Shown here: in pieces, positions 55,025 to 64,000 of the stretch
How positions within the stretch are numbered: the stretch's first letter is position 1
Layout: the number at the start of each line of letters is the position of its first letter
Assembly (NCBI GenBank): GCA_018382125.1
Contig: JAGZQO010000005.1
Coordinates: 21,897 to 85,896, forward strand
Direction: 5' to 3'
Origin: Collinsella sp.
GTDB taxonomy: Bacteria; Actinomycetota; Coriobacteriia; Coriobacteriales; Coriobacteriaceae
DNA: 64,000 nt
Notes under the pieces: generated by a model
Told to the model about the DNA's origin: nothing
Databases searched by the model: none
Seen by the model: the letters and a program-made list of their open reading frames with translations, nothing else
Translations under genes and position numbers: made by a program

Positions 55025-56727
55025 TTCGTTCCCCCTAGGATGGACTCGACTTCGGCTGATATGGATGCAAGAAGGGAGTCGGCCCCCTCCACCGTCGCCT
55101 CCGTGGCGTACACGTAGGCCTTGACCTTCGGCTCGGTGCCGGAGGGCCGCACGATCGCGCGGGAGCCGCCGGCCAGGAGCAGCTCCAGGACGTCGGCCCG
55201 AGGGAGCTGCTGGGGCTTCGGGTCGGAGGGGTTCACGGCGGGCATCTCGGCGCCAACGGCGTAGTCGACGAATTGGTCGACGGACACGCCGGCGAGCTCC
55301 GCGGGCGGGTTAGCGCGAAGGCCGGCCATGATGGCGGCCATGTCCGCGGCGCCCTCCGGGCCCTCGTACGTCTTGGAGAGCAGCGCGCTCGCCCAGAAGC
55401 CGTGCTCCGCGTAGAGCCTCTGCATGGCCTCGTAGAGGTCCAGGCCCCTCGCCTTCCAGTGGGCGGCGAGCTCGCAGACCAGCACGGACGACACCACGGC
55501 GTCCTTGTCGCGGGCGTAGGTGCCGGCGAGATAGCCGTAGGACTCCTCGAAGCCGAATAGGAAGTCCGCCTCGCGGCCCTGGGACTCGAGCAGGCCTATC
55601 TGCTCGCCGACGAACTTGAAGCCGGTGAGCGTGCGACGCAGCTCCAGGCCGTACGCGCGGGCGAGGTCGTCGGCCATGGGGGCAGAGACCACGGTGGTCA
55701 CGGCGACTCTGCGCGAGAGGTCCTCGCCGCTCCCGGCGGCCCGCTCGGCCAGCATGTCGAGCAGCAGCAGCCCCACCTCGTTGCCGGAGAGGAGCACGCA
55801 CTCGCCCCCGTGGGGCACGGCGATGCCCAGGCGGTCGCAGTCGGGGTCGGTGGCGAAGAGGAGGTCAGCCTTCGTCTCCTCGCAGAGCTCGAGGCCGAGC
55901 TCAAGCGCCTCGCGCACCTCTGGGTTGGGGTACGGGCAGGTCGGGAACGCCCCGTCCTGCACGGCCTGCTCCTCGACCACGCGGATGTCGGTCACGCCGA
56001 TCTTGGCGAGGGCCCCGGAGACGCACTCCAGGCCCACGCCGTGCAGCGGCGTGTACACGACGCACAGGCCCGAACAGTCCACGCCGGTCGCCTGGGCGGC
56101 CGCCAGGTCGACGAACTTCTCGATGACTGCCTCGTCGATGGTGAGCGCAAGGCCGCTTGCCACGGCTTCGTCGTAGGGCATGGCCCTCACGTCTTCGAAC
56201 GGGTCCACGGCGTCAATGGCCGCCTGGATTGCCTCGGCCGTCGCCACCGTGATCTGGCAACCGTCCGCGCCGTAGACCTTGTAGCCGTTGTAGGCGGCCG
56301 GATTGTGGCTCGCGGTGATGTTGACGCCCGCAGAGCACCCCAGCTCGCGCACGGCGAAGCTGAGGGCGGGCGTGGGCTCCACGCGCTCGTACATGTATGT
56401 CTTGATTCCGTTGGCCGCCAGCACCGACGCCGCGCGGCGCACGAACTCCTCGCTGCCGTGGCGCGTATCGCGGCACAGGGCAACCGTCGGGCCCTCAAGG
56501 TTCGCGTTCAGCCAGTCTGCGAGGCCCTGCGTGGCCTTGCCCACGGTGTAGGAGTTAATGCGGTTGGACCCCAGGCCCAGCTTGCCGCGCAGGCCGCCAG
56601 TGCCGAATGCTAGGTCGCGGTAGAACGCGTCCTTGCGCTCGGAGGCGGACATGGCCTCGATAGCGTCCCGCTCCCCCGCAGATACACTCGAAGCCCAATC
56701 ATCAAAATTGCAGATGGTTGATTTCAT
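55021..56727 (-). CDS. Phosphoglucomutase/phosphomannomutase
   Basis: 568 residues, the long form also seen in Gram-positive PgcA-type enzymes. The phosphoserine loop is GVNITASHNPAAYNGYKVYG, the metal site LFATDPDCDRLGIAV (three Asp), the sugar loop FGFEESYGYLAGTYARDKD and the phosphate loop AIVRPSGTEPKVKAYV. It converts hexose-6-phosphate and hexose-1-phosphate, feeding ManC. Whether glucose or mannose is the main substrate cannot be told from sequence. Confidence 0.92.
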   Translation of the reverse strand: MKSTICNFDDWASSVSAGERDAIEAMSASERKDAFYRDLAFGTGGLRGKLGLGSNRINSYTVGKATQGLADWLNANLEGPTVALCRDTRHGSEEFVRRAASVLAANGIKTYMYERVEPTPALSFAVRELGCSAGVNITASHNPAAYNGYKVYGADGCQITVATAEAIQAAIDAVDPFEDVRAMPYDEAVASGLALTIDEAVIEKFVDLAAAQATGVDCSGLCVVYTPLHGVGLECVSGALAKIGVTDIRVVEEQAVQDGAFPTCPYPNPEVREALELGLELCEETKADLLFATDPDCDRLGIAVPHGGECVLLSGNEVGLLLLDMLAERAAGSGEDLSRRVAVTTVVSAPMADDLARAYGLELRRTLTGFKFVGEQIGLLESQGREADFLFGFEESYGYLAGTYARDKDAVVSSVLVCELAAHWKARGLDLYEAMQRLYAEHGFWASALLSKTYEGPEGAADMAAIMAGLRANPPAELAGVSVDQFVDYAVGAEMPAVNPSDPKPQQLPRADVLELLLAGGSRAIVRPSGTEPKVKAYVYATEATVEGADSLLASISAEVESILGGTK

Positions 56728-56763
56728 CTTTCAATTTCCCTCTCATTATTTGAATTAAAGCGT

Positions 56764-58314
56764 TCAAGAATTTCGTTCCGAATATTTTTTCCTCAACATC
56801 AAAGCAACCGAATACCTTTCGTTGCGATTGAGGGCAGCCAGAATGTAAATAGGAGCACTTAGAACTCCACACAAAAGGACGCACAGAATAAAAGACGCCC
56901 AATTCACTGGTGCTGCAAGACAGGAAACGGCAGAGAATGCGAAACTCATGAGGACACAAGCGAGAAAACTCCTAGCGAAAGTGGGATAAAAAGTCATGTG
57001 CGAAATCCCGAGAACATGAGTCATGTAAAGTGGATTCGTAACGATAGCGATCAAGCTGGTGACTGCCGTCGTGGTTATCGCGCAGCCGTAGACACCCAAA
57101 TCCGTAAACTCGAGGAGTACAACTGTTCCGATGACACTTACCACCCCGCCGATAACGGTAATGGCGGTAGGAACCTTGTTTTTCAGCGTCAGTGTATAGA
57201 TGTAGTAGAGGGGGTTGACTAAACCCTCGAAGAAGGAACCCACAATACCGATCATCGTGAGGCTGTAAACAAGTGAGATGTCTTGACCCGGGATCCAAAG
57301 CTCGAAAAAGGGAATACCGAGAGCAAAAAACCCAGCGAAGACCAAGCTGGCAAAATAGCCCGACATCTTGCTTGATAGCTTAAGCCGAGACAGGAGAGCT
57401 TCTCTGTTGTCTGAGGAGTAGCTCTCCAAGAACAATGGCTGGAAAGCCTGGGAGACAAGCTGGTAGAGCCTGCTGAAGACACTGCTGAAAGTCCGCGATA
57501 GCGAGAGTTGGCCCATCGCGACCGCGCTTAGAAGCACATTCGCAAGCAGAAGGTCAATCCCACTGATAAGCAAATTTCCTAAATTGTTAATCGAGTTCCA
57601 GATCCCGTTCACGAACAGGGTCTTCATTGCGCCTAACGAAAATAGGCTTGGACGAAGTTTTATGTCAGGAGTCAGCCGCCTATATATGCACATATTGCCG
57701 GCGAAGAGAACGAGACCGGCAGCCAGCAGTCCAAGCCCATAGAAGTAGGCGTGAGCATCGAAAACAGCATAAAGAGCGACGAGGATGGCGGCCTCGACAA
57801 CGTACGAGGCGACCTGGAACAAGCCGTAAATATCCAATCTATTCTTCGCGTAGGCCGCTGAGGAGAAGGAGTTTGAACCGTTTGTTACAAGGAAGTTGAC
57901 GAACACGAGCACGAATAAGTACTGAACGTCGGAGACAAGTCTGGCAGGGACATCAAGTACGCCATCAATGTTCGCTATGACCGGCAGCATACAGAGGAAG
58001 ATAACAAGGCTAACTGCCGCATTAGCAAAGAATAGCGAAGTAAAATAAGTGCTTGCGGCCTTCTTGTCACCCCTCTGGTACTCGACGGCAATGAAACGGG
58101 TGGAGAATGAGTTGAGCGCAGTCATGGCAATCATCGCATAGCTCACAAACGTGTTCGCGAGCGTTATGAACCCGTATGCCTCGACGCCGAGCCTCTCGGT
58201 AATATAGGGTGTCAGTAGGAAATTGATTGCGAAGGCCAAAAGCGTAGCAACACCTGTCGTCAACATGGTGACAACCAGCCGATGTGCGCGCGAGGGGCTA
58301 TTTCCAGTCTGCAT
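56764..58314 (-). CDS. Wzx-type polysaccharide flippase
   Basis: 516 residues with about 12-14 transmembrane helices. The start GVATLLAFAINFLLTPYITE and the LGVEAYGFITLANTF stretch are typical of the polysaccharide transport (PST/MATE-like) family. It would move lipid-linked repeat units across the membrane for the Wzy-like polymerase, whose gene overlaps it by 17 bases. Substrate structure cannot be predicted. Confidence 0.88.
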   Translation of the reverse strand: MQTGNSPSRAHRLVVTMLTTGVATLLAFAINFLLTPYITERLGVEAYGFITLANTFVSYAMIAMTALNSFSTRFIAVEYQRGDKKAASTYFTSLFFANAAVSLVIFLCMLPVIANIDGVLDVPARLVSDVQYLFVLVFVNFLVTNGSNSFSSAAYAKNRLDIYGLFQVASYVVEAAILVALYAVFDAHAYFYGLGLLAAGLVLFAGNMCIYRRLTPDIKLRPSLFSLGAMKTLFVNGIWNSINNLGNLLISGIDLLLANVLLSAVAMGQLSLSRTFSSVFSRLYQLVSQAFQPLFLESYSSDNREALLSRLKLSSKMSGYFASLVFAGFFALGIPFFELWIPGQDISLVYSLTMIGIVGSFFEGLVNPLYYIYTLTLKNKVPTAITVIGGVVSVIGTVVLLEFTDLGVYGCAITTTAVTSLIAIVTNPLYMTHVLGISHMTFYPTFARSFLACVLMSFAFSAVSCLAAPVNWASFILCVLLCGVLSAPIYILAALNRNERYSVALMLRKKYSERNS

Positions 58315-59614
58315 GGCTACCTCCTAACGCCATGTGTCCATTCCGCAAAGGAGATGCTGGGCGACGCAAGGGAAGATCAGGGACGGCTTCAATTGCCCCC
58401 TCGGCTCTCAACTCATCATCGATGAGCATGCTGTCAAAGAGCAGGAGTAGGACCCAAACGATTTTCATGCCAAGTATTTGCTCCAGAAGCATATCTACGA
58501 GAAGCGCCAGTATCGCGAGAGTGGTGAAGTCACCGGCTCTCGAAGATCGGCATTTTCTAGAGGAATGCAATATGCAGACAATGGGGGCAGACGAGATCAG
58601 CAGGAAAAGCAGGCCACCCTCGACAAGGGATTCCAGAATCTGGTTGTGCGCGTTAGCAAAATCCCATCGGCCATACAGAATCGACGCCGAATCAGGGTCA
58701 TAGTAGCCCCAGCCAGACAAGGGCCGCTGGGCAATCAGCGCCAATGCTTTTGTCCAAACGTCTGCGCGGCCCGTGAACGTTAAATCTTTCCCGAATGCTT
58801 GTTGCACAAAGTCACCGAGAAACCCGACGTTCCCCACAATCATCGCGACGGCAAAAGCCAGGTAGACCCCGGCGAGGACGTAGCCGTTGACTCTGGGCAA
58901 AGGAAGGAGCTCCGGCCAGATTCCCATGAGGACGCCACATGACATGATAGAAAGAGCGACAATCGAGGTGCTTGACTCCGAAATTGCCGCACCCATCAGG
59001 GAAACGACACACAGGGCGACGAGCCCAAGACGCGAAAAGAAGCTCGGAGAGAGCCTATGGCGCCAGTAAGCCACGGTAACGAGGGCCATGTACCAGTACA
59101 TGCGGTTGTTTTTGTTGCCAAGAACCCATTCAGAATAATAGTGTTCGTAGCCGACCCCATCGGTAGTGTTCACGCCACAAGAAAGTCCGTCGGGAAACAA
59201 GACGAGCGAGATGAAGTCTGCAAAGACCGCTAGGGAGAGCATGAAAAGGAGAAGGCCGAGGGTAGACCTCTTTTCTCGTCGCAGCATGAGGTCGACAAGA
59301 CAGACAAACACAACAGTCCTGCCCCTCGAAACGACAAAGCTCAAGCCAAAGCCCGGCGAAGAGTGAAGCGCGCTAGCCGTCACGAGAAAGAGGTAGAAGG
59401 CTATGGAGCAAATGGCAACACGAGAGGGCTTGTATCGCTGAGCTACGAGATAGATAACCGTAGCCACAAGCGCGAGATTTCCGGTCTGATAAGTCAATGA
59501 GGTCGCGAACATGTCGGGCATCATGAAGGAGAAGCCAAAAACAACAAGCAGGACCGTTCCGAAGGTGATCTTGGTGTTAATGAGACTGCTTGTGGAGAAG
59601 GAACGAGACATCAT
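58298..59614 (-). CDS. Wzy/O-antigen-ligase-type polymerase
   Basis: 438 residues with about 10-12 transmembrane helices. The Wzy_C-type region has TFTGRADVWTKALALIAQRP, then LSGWGYYDPDSA and FANAHNQILESLVEGG, the conserved Arg and His of the large periplasmic loop. It overlaps the flippase gene at one end and a glycosyltransferase at the other. It is the likely polymerase of the capsule repeat unit. Confidence 0.85.
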   Translation of the reverse strand: MMSRSFSTSSLINTKITFGTVLLVVFGFSFMMPDMFATSLTYQTGNLALVATVIYLVAQRYKPSRVAICSIAFYLFLVTASALHSSPGFGLSFVVSRGRTVVFVCLVDLMLRREKRSTLGLLLFMLSLAVFADFISLVLFPDGLSCGVNTTDGVGYEHYYSEWVLGNKNNRMYWYMALVTVAYWRHRLSPSFFSRLGLVALCVVSLMGAAISESSTSIVALSIMSCGVLMGIWPELLPLPRVNGYVLAGVYLAFAVAMIVGNVGFLGDFVQQAFGKDLTFTGRADVWTKALALIAQRPLSGWGYYDPDSASILYGRWDFANAHNQILESLVEGGLLFLLISSAPIVCILHSSRKCRSSRAGDFTTLAILALLVDMLLEQILGMKIVWVLLLLFDSMLIDDELRAEGAIEAVPDLPLRRPASPLRNGHMALGGSHADWK

Positions 59615-60837
59615 ATGCCCACCGCCAAAGCAAAGACCCGGTTAGGAAAGGCCTTGGCGTCCGCTTCGAAGGAGAATGATCCGCGCATCAAGCCCCTCGC
59701 GGCGCAGCTGACACGGTCGCGAAGGCCGGGGTTATTGGCAAGCGCCGTGATTGAGCTTGAATAGTCCGAAGGCGCCTCGCAATGAAGGTAGCTGACGCCG
59801 TTCTCGGCGGGAATGCCCTCGATCCCGATGTCGTTCGTGAGGACGGGAAGCCCTGCGGACATCGCCTCGAGAACCTTGACCTTGATGCCGGCGCCCATGC
59901 TCAGCGGAGCAACAAGGCAAAGCGCACGGGCAAAATAGGGCTCGACAGAGTCAACAAAACCGGTGAAGGTCACGCCCTCGCGCACACGAGAGGTTAGCTG
60001 CTCAGGAGGGTTGGCACCAACGACGGTGAAACGGTAGCCATCGCCCTCGAGGCTGGGGAAGACCTCGTCGAGGAACCAGAGCGCGGCAGACCAGTTCTCG
60101 CGCCTGCGCATGGCACCGTAGAACACAATCTCCCTCCGACCGTCATATGCTCGCTCGCTTCCCAGAAGCGACTGGTAATAGGGGCACCAAACCCAGAAAT
60201 CGGTCTTGACACCTTCGCCGCGCACGAGTGCAAGGTCCTTGCGGTTGTTGAGGATGACGAGATCCGCGTCACCAAGTGCGGCGAGCTCGGCCTTCTTTAG
60301 AGTCGCGGCTCTTCCTCGCAAAAACGAACTCCCAGATATATCGGCGGCGCGTTCGGCGCCCTGGTAGGCGACATCCTCTTCAATGAGGACGAACCTAGCC
60401 CCCGGGAAGATCGCTCTCACCTTGTCGACGAGCAGACCCATCTGGGTCCACTGCAGAATGACGATGTCGGGCGCATAGCCAGAGCCAGCGATGGCCCTGA
60501 TCGCGGAGAGCGCTTTAAACGCCTCGAAGTTATACGTCAAACCTCCGTAGCGGTTCCAAGGGTTCAGTCTGGTCTCCATGTTCAGTCCGGCCCAGAGGGC
60601 ATGAGCGAGGCCCTCGGTCTTATGCTCGATTATCTCGTGCTCGATCCCGTAGCCGGAGAGATCGTCATTCGCCTCCCGATAGAACAAGGAGTCGGCGAAC
60701 GTGACCAGCCTTACGTCGAAGCGGGGGTCGGCGTGCAGCGCCTTGAGGTAATAGTTGTGCACCTTGCCGCCCGCATGTGGGACGTTGTCATACGGGGCCG
60801 TCTTCGAGACCCATAGGACGTTTATCCTGTCAGCCAT
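59611..60837 (-). CDS. Glycosyltransferase family 4-type
   Basis: 408 residues, GT-B fold. The N-terminus is INVLWVSKTAPYDNVPHAGG and the C-terminal donor-binding domain has GAGIKVKVLEAMSAGLPVLT, a typical GT4 motif with Lys and Glu contacting the nucleotide sugar. No transmembrane helix. It lies one base before the next glycosyltransferase and overlaps the polymerase gene by four bases. Confidence 0.88.
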   Translation of the reverse strand: MADRINVLWVSKTAPYDNVPHAGGKVHNYYLKALHADPRFDVRLVTFADSLFYREANDDLSGYGIEHEIIEHKTEGLAHALWAGLNMETRLNPWNRYGGLTYNFEAFKALSAIRAIAGSGYAPDIVILQWTQMGLLVDKVRAIFPGARFVLIEEDVAYQGAERAADISGSSFLRGRAATLKKAELAALGDADLVILNNRKDLALVRGEGVKTDFWVWCPYYQSLLGSERAYDGRREIVFYGAMRRRENWSAALWFLDEVFPSLEGDGYRFTVVGANPPEQLTSRVREGVTFTGFVDSVEPYFARALCLVAPLSMGAGIKVKVLEAMSAGLPVLTNDIGIEGIPAENGVSYLHCEAPSDYSSSITALANNPGLRDRVSCAARGLMRGSFSFEADAKAFPNRVFALAVGI

Positions 60838-60838
60838 A

Positions 60839-61864
60839 TCAGATATCCATTCTGCCGAGAATGAGGGTGATGGCCCCGAAGGCCCGAATGCGCACGAGCG
60901 TCACGAGCCCGACAACAGATAGGGGCATGCCCTTCAGCTCCATCCGTTCGAACGTGGGGGCATAGAAGGGGGCGCCAGCGAGGCGACGAGCGGCCTCCAC
61001 GTGTTGCTGGCTTGTGAGAGGGCTTTCGGGATGGAGGTACTGCCTCTTCAGGCACTTCGCGTACATCTTGACTACCTTGAAGTCGAATTCACCCTCGAAC
61101 CACGAGTATCCGTTCTCGTCGATGAGGTCCCTTATTGACGAGAGAATGTCGTCGGTTATAGAGTCGAAGTCGGGGAGGTACCTGTTGCAGACAGAGCCCT
61201 CGTTGACCCGATAGTGGTAGACGGCCCTCGGGACCCTCCGCAGGTGATTTACGCGGGAGATGGCGTTGAGGTTGAAGAGAACGTCCTGCTCCTTCTTGAG
61301 CCCGGGCTTGAAACGCAGCCCGTTTTCGTCGAGGAAGGACCGAAGGTACAGCTTGCCCCAAGGCGACCCGAGGATAACGTCGTTAGCGGACTCGAAGCCC
61401 CTGCCGTTGAGGGCGAGCGCCATGAGGCGTTGTCTATCGTTGCTGTCGAAGTCGCGCTGATCGCAGTTGATCATGGGAATCAGTTTGGTCTGCCCGTGTT
61501 TTTCCAAGAGGCAGTCACCAACGCAAATCTCGACGCCGTCCCCCATCCCCGAGAGAAGGGTCTCGAGCGAATCGGGCTCAAGCCAGTCGTCGGGGTCAAC
61601 GAACATGACATAAGGACCAGTCGAGCTGGCGAGCCCGTTGTTCCGGGCGACGGAGACGCCCGCGTTCTCCTGATTGACAAGAGAGATGCGCGCATCCGCC
61701 TCGGCCCATCTTCGGCATCGCTCTCCGGAGTCGTCGCTCGATCCATCGTTGACGAGGACCATCTCCCAGTCAGGGAAGGTCTGGCTGAGGACGCTGCGGA
61801 CGCAGTAGTCGACGTAGCTGCCGACGTTGTAGACGGGAACTACTATGCTTACGGTAGCTGGCAA
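60839..61864 (-). CDS. Glycosyltransferase family 2
   Basis: About 341 residues. A TTG at 61862-61864 follows GAGGTG with good spacing, giving MPATVSIVVPVYNVGSYVDY; the frame opens five codons earlier. The GT2 GT-A signature includes LVNDGSSDDSGERC and the metal motif MFVDPDDWLEPDS (DxD-like). It would transfer one sugar to the repeat unit. Confidence 0.9.
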   Translation of the reverse strand: MPATVSIVVPVYNVGSYVDYCVRSVLSQTFPDWEMVLVNDGSSDDSGERCRRWAEADARISLVNQENAGVSVARNNGLASSTGPYVMFVDPDDWLEPDSLETLLSGMGDGVEICVGDCLLEKHGQTKLIPMINCDQRDFDSNDRQRLMALALNGRGFESANDVILGSPWGKLYLRSFLDENGLRFKPGLKKEQDVLFNLNAISRVNHLRRVPRAVYHYRVNEGSVCNRYLPDFDSITDDILSSIRDLIDENGYSWFEGEFDFKVVKMYAKCLKRQYLHPESPLTSQQHVEAARRLAGAPFYAPTFERMELKGMPLSVVGLVTLVRIRAFGAITLILGRMDI

Positions 61865-61865
61865 A

Positions 61866-62496
61866 TTATTCCACCTCAATCGCGCGGATTATCTCATTCG
61901 TTTTGGCGTCGAAGGTCTCGACGCAGGGGTGATCCTCGTAAGGTCTCGGGATTGCGGGTCGCCCATCAAGGCGCACCACACGCCCCAGAGCTCGGCTGCC
62001 CCGTCCTCGCCCCGAGCGTTTTGACGGTCCCGCCGCTCGGCTTCTGACCTCTTCCTCGTGAGGGAGAAGCAGGACCTCAGTGCGCTGCCGAAGGTCGGGA
62101 AGTCGAAGCCCAGTGAATGCTAACCCCGGCATGACCACTCCTCCTCGCGGAGGCTATACCCCCAGTAGGGTCTGAGTCGAAAAGGCCGACTATGCCCGCA
62201 ATGGGATCGTCCCAAAAATCGCATCCGGGTTGGCGATGTAAACGTAGTCGCAGCCCTTCTCCTCGATGAGCCAGCAAACCTATGTTGATGCCCGCCAAAT
62301 ACCCGCCGTTCACCTAACTCTTGATGTAGTGAATCTTCGGGTTGGAGAAATCCCCAGCGAAGTCGTCCGAAGCAGCATCGTCCACCACGCAGACGTAATC
62401 CACGTTCGGGAACGTCGCCGCACGCTCCGCGAGAGCAAGCGTCAAGTCGTGCGATTTGTAGTTCAGGATCACGATTCCGTTGGCGGAGCACGTCAT
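61866..62496 (-). pseudogene. Decayed glycosyltransferase family 2 copy
   Basis: Fragments of a protein closely related to the intact gene at 62554-63456. The 5' part (ATG 62496, NGIVILNYKSHDLTLALAER) ends in a stop after KIHYIKS, where the intact copy reads KIHYIK-NRENGG-like sequence; then VNGGYLAGINIG follows in the same frame, and later parts jump between frames (WLIEEKGCDYVYIANPDA). The end ETFDAKTNEIIRAIEVE lies next to the next gene. It is a tandem duplicate or a second gene in decay. Confidence 0.8.
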
Positions 62497-62553
62497 ATGC
62501 GACCACCTCGGTAATAATCCGAGAACTGCTCGTCATGTTTCGGCACACGGCAA

Positions 62554-63456
62554 TCATGCAGCCCCACCACACGGTTCCTTTGCGGCGGGATCCCGATTGA
62601 GAAAACCATGTATGCTGCAGGCAATCCTGTACTCCGCGCTGCCGAGGGCCGTGCAGAGGCGGAGGAGCGCAAGCCCAACCGGCCCAGCAAGCCGGAACCT
62701 CTCGAAATAAAGGACGATTGAGCGATGGTCTCTCTCGAAGGTGTCGACACTCGAGAAACGCCCACGAGCGTGATCGTGCACGTATGTCGCATCGCAGACA
62801 AGGGCCTCCCTGAGGCCCGCTAGTTCGACCTGCTTGCCGAGGATGCGTTCCTCGCCATAGAGAAATGTACTCTCATCGAGGTACCCATTGTCGACGAGGA
62901 AGCTTGAGCGCATCCCGAGGAAAGCGCCGGGGACGGCGTCAACATAGACGAACCCCCCACCAGCGACCTTATCGTTCTGGGCAGCCAGTCTGCGTCGTTC
63001 GGCGCGTCTCCGCGATACGGCGAAGCAAAAGCCAATCGCGTCCTGAAGGCTCGGCAGGTCGTACCACTGCATGACTCGTGCCCCGTCATGGCCGAAGCGC
63101 CGCGTGGCAGCGACGGCTACACATGGGTCGCTGTGGAGAACCTCGGAGACGGCCGAAATCGCATCGTCTCCGAACTCCACATCCGGATTTGCGATAAAGA
63201 CATATTCGCAGCAGCGCTCTTCAACGAGCCAACGGAGGCCAATGTTGTTCCCGGCGGAGTAGCCACCGTTCTCTCGGTTCTTTATGTAATGGATATTCGA
63301 TTCCGAAAACTCTCCATCGAAATGGTCGCCCGACGCATTGTCGACAACGCAAACAAAATCGACGCTCGGCAAGCTAGCAGTACGCTTTGCAAGCGCAAGA
63401 GTCAAATCATGCGAGTTGTAGTTCAATATAACTACGCCGACAGTTGGTTTCGACAC
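62554..63456 (-). CDS. Glycosyltransferase family 2 (rhamnosyltransferase-like)
   Basis: 300 residues from a GTG start with AAGGTGG upstream (VGVVILNYNSHDLTLALAKR). GT-A signature FVCVVDNASGDHFDGEF, the motif NGGYSAGNNIGLRW and YVFIANPDVEFGDDAIS as the metal-binding segment. NNIG and NPDV blocks are typical of rhamnosyltransferases (WbbL-like). The adjacent dTDP-rhamnose-type reductase gene fits this. Confidence 0.87.
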   Translation of the reverse strand: MSKPTVGVVILNYNSHDLTLALAKRTASLPSVDFVCVVDNASGDHFDGEFSESNIHYIKNRENGGYSAGNNIGLRWLVEERCCEYVFIANPDVEFGDDAISAVSEVLHSDPCVAVAATRRFGHDGARVMQWYDLPSLQDAIGFCFAVSRRRAERRRLAAQNDKVAGGGFVYVDAVPGAFLGMRSSFLVDNGYLDESTFLYGEERILGKQVELAGLREALVCDATYVHDHARGRFSSVDTFERDHRSIVLYFERFRLAGPVGLALLRLCTALGSAEYRIACSIHGFLNRDPAAKEPCGGAA

Positions 63457-63468
63457 TCAATCACCACC

Positions 63469-64000
63469 TTAATAATAGTTAGGAGAGCTGTAAGCCGCTA
63501 ACAAAGAAGAACGCCGCATGTAAGCGACGAGGCGCTCCTCCCAGTCGGGCATGGAAAAGCCCGTCGCCTCGAGCTTCGCGAGGTCGAGCGCGGAGTGGAC
63601 CGGGCGCGGGGCGACGGGACCCTCGGCTCCGGCGTAGTACTCGGCGGTGCTGACCGGCACGACCCTGTCCCCGTTGCCGTTGGCGGCCTCGAAGACGGCG
63701 CGGGCGATATCGGCCCAGGACTTGACGGCGCCGGAGCCCGTGCAGTCGTAGGTGCCGTAGGGGGCCTTCACATTAAGCACGTGGAAGATGGCCGCGGCCA
63801 TGTCGCGCGTAAAGGTCAGGCGGCCCAGCTGGTCGTCGACCACGGTGACCTGCTCGAGTTTGTCCTCGGGGTCGGCGACGCGGTCTGAGAGTGCCTTCAT
63901 GGTCTTGACGAAGTTGCGGCCCTCGCCGATGACCCAGCTGGAGCGCATGATGTAGTGGCGCGGGCACCCGGCCACGGCGATGTCGCCGGCGGCCTTGGTC
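63469..64000 (-). CDS. dTDP-4-dehydrorhamnose reductase-like (RfbD family), 5' end beyond window
   Basis: The last 177 residues or so are visible. The RmlD-type substrate-binding half reads YIMRSSWVIGEGRNFVKTMK, QVTVVDDQLGRLTFTRDMAA and GTYDCTGSGAVKSWADIARA, typical of the reductase that completes dTDP-L-rhamnose. The gene may be a fusion with an epimerase part, as in related Actinobacteria, but that half is outside the window. It lies 12 bases upstream of the glycosyltransferase gene. Confidence 0.85.
   Translation of the reverse strand, partial: TKAAGDIAVAGCPRHYIMRSSWVIGEGRNFVKTMKALSDRVADPEDKLEQVTVVDDQLGRLTFTRDMAAAIFHVLNVKAPYGTYDCTGSGAVKSWADIARAVFEAANGNGDRVVPVSTAEYYAGAEGPVAPRPVHSALDLAKLEATGFSMPDWEERLVAYMRRSSLLAAYSSPNYY

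Overview
The window looks like a chromosome segment of a high-GC, Gram-positive anaerobe of the Coriobacteriia, most probably Collinsella or a close relative. This is inferred from codon use, the rimP-nusA-infB-...-dnaG-rpoD gene order, the lack of outer-membrane genes beside the Pel-type polysaccharide genes, and the style of the intergenic palindromes. It was not checked against any database. Almost every gene lies on the minus strand.

Region 1 (1-18.1 kb) is housekeeping. A FakA-like protein (cut by the window edge), an Asp23/Gls24 protein and two tandem tRNA-Asn genes come first. They are followed by a very long minus-strand unit read as rimP > nusA > infB > rbfA > nrnA > truB > ribF > dnaG > rpoD. 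A textbook SigA-type promoter starts this unit, and an intrinsic terminator sits between that promoter and the rimP ribosome binding site, which predicts attenuation. leuS, whose leader is one long palindrome, and guaB follow.

Region 2 (18.2-24.1 kb) has a ModE-type winged-helix gene on the plus strand, a divergent PLP-enzyme homologue that seems to lack the Schiff-base lysine, and a sucrose cassette. The cassette is a GH32 hydrolase, a PTS EIIBC gene interrupted by an in-frame amber codon, and a LacI-type repressor with three matching operators.

Region 3 (24.3-35.4 kb) is an eight-gene, tightly coupled operon: PelD-like, PelE-like, PelA-deacetylase-like (DUF2194), PelF, PelG (frameshifted), CotH kinase, VTC polyphosphate-polymerase-like and DUF4956. 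It looks like a Gram-positive Pel-type exopolysaccharide locus carrying three extra genes. The PelD-like protein keeps an RxxD cyclic-di-GMP site although its GGDEF core is lost, and it is fused to an N-terminal SDR-like domain.

Region 4 (35.5-52.3 kb) is an accessory island of visibly lower GC with long non-coding stretches, remnants and defence-type genes. It holds a small toxin-antitoxin-like pair with a perfect operator, a SIR2-like NADase candidate, an unknown soluble/membrane gene pair, a KAP-family P-loop NTPase, a Gabija-type OLD nuclease plus UvrD helicase preceded by a PD-(D/E)XK-like gene, an anchored TPR/NPCBM-like protein, an internally deleted IS256-family element, and two overlapping genes for membrane proteins. 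No integrase or obvious att site was seen.

Region 5 (52.3-64 kb) is a capsule/exopolysaccharide locus: UDP-glucose dehydrogenase (frameshifted), ManC, phosphohexomutase, a Wzx flippase, a Wzy-like polymerase, three intact glycosyltransferases, one decayed glycosyltransferase copy, and a dTDP-rhamnose-type reductase cut by the window edge. Three of the broken genes (EIIBC, PelG, Ugd) differ from an intact frame by a single base, so either phase-type inactivation or sequencing error is possible for each.
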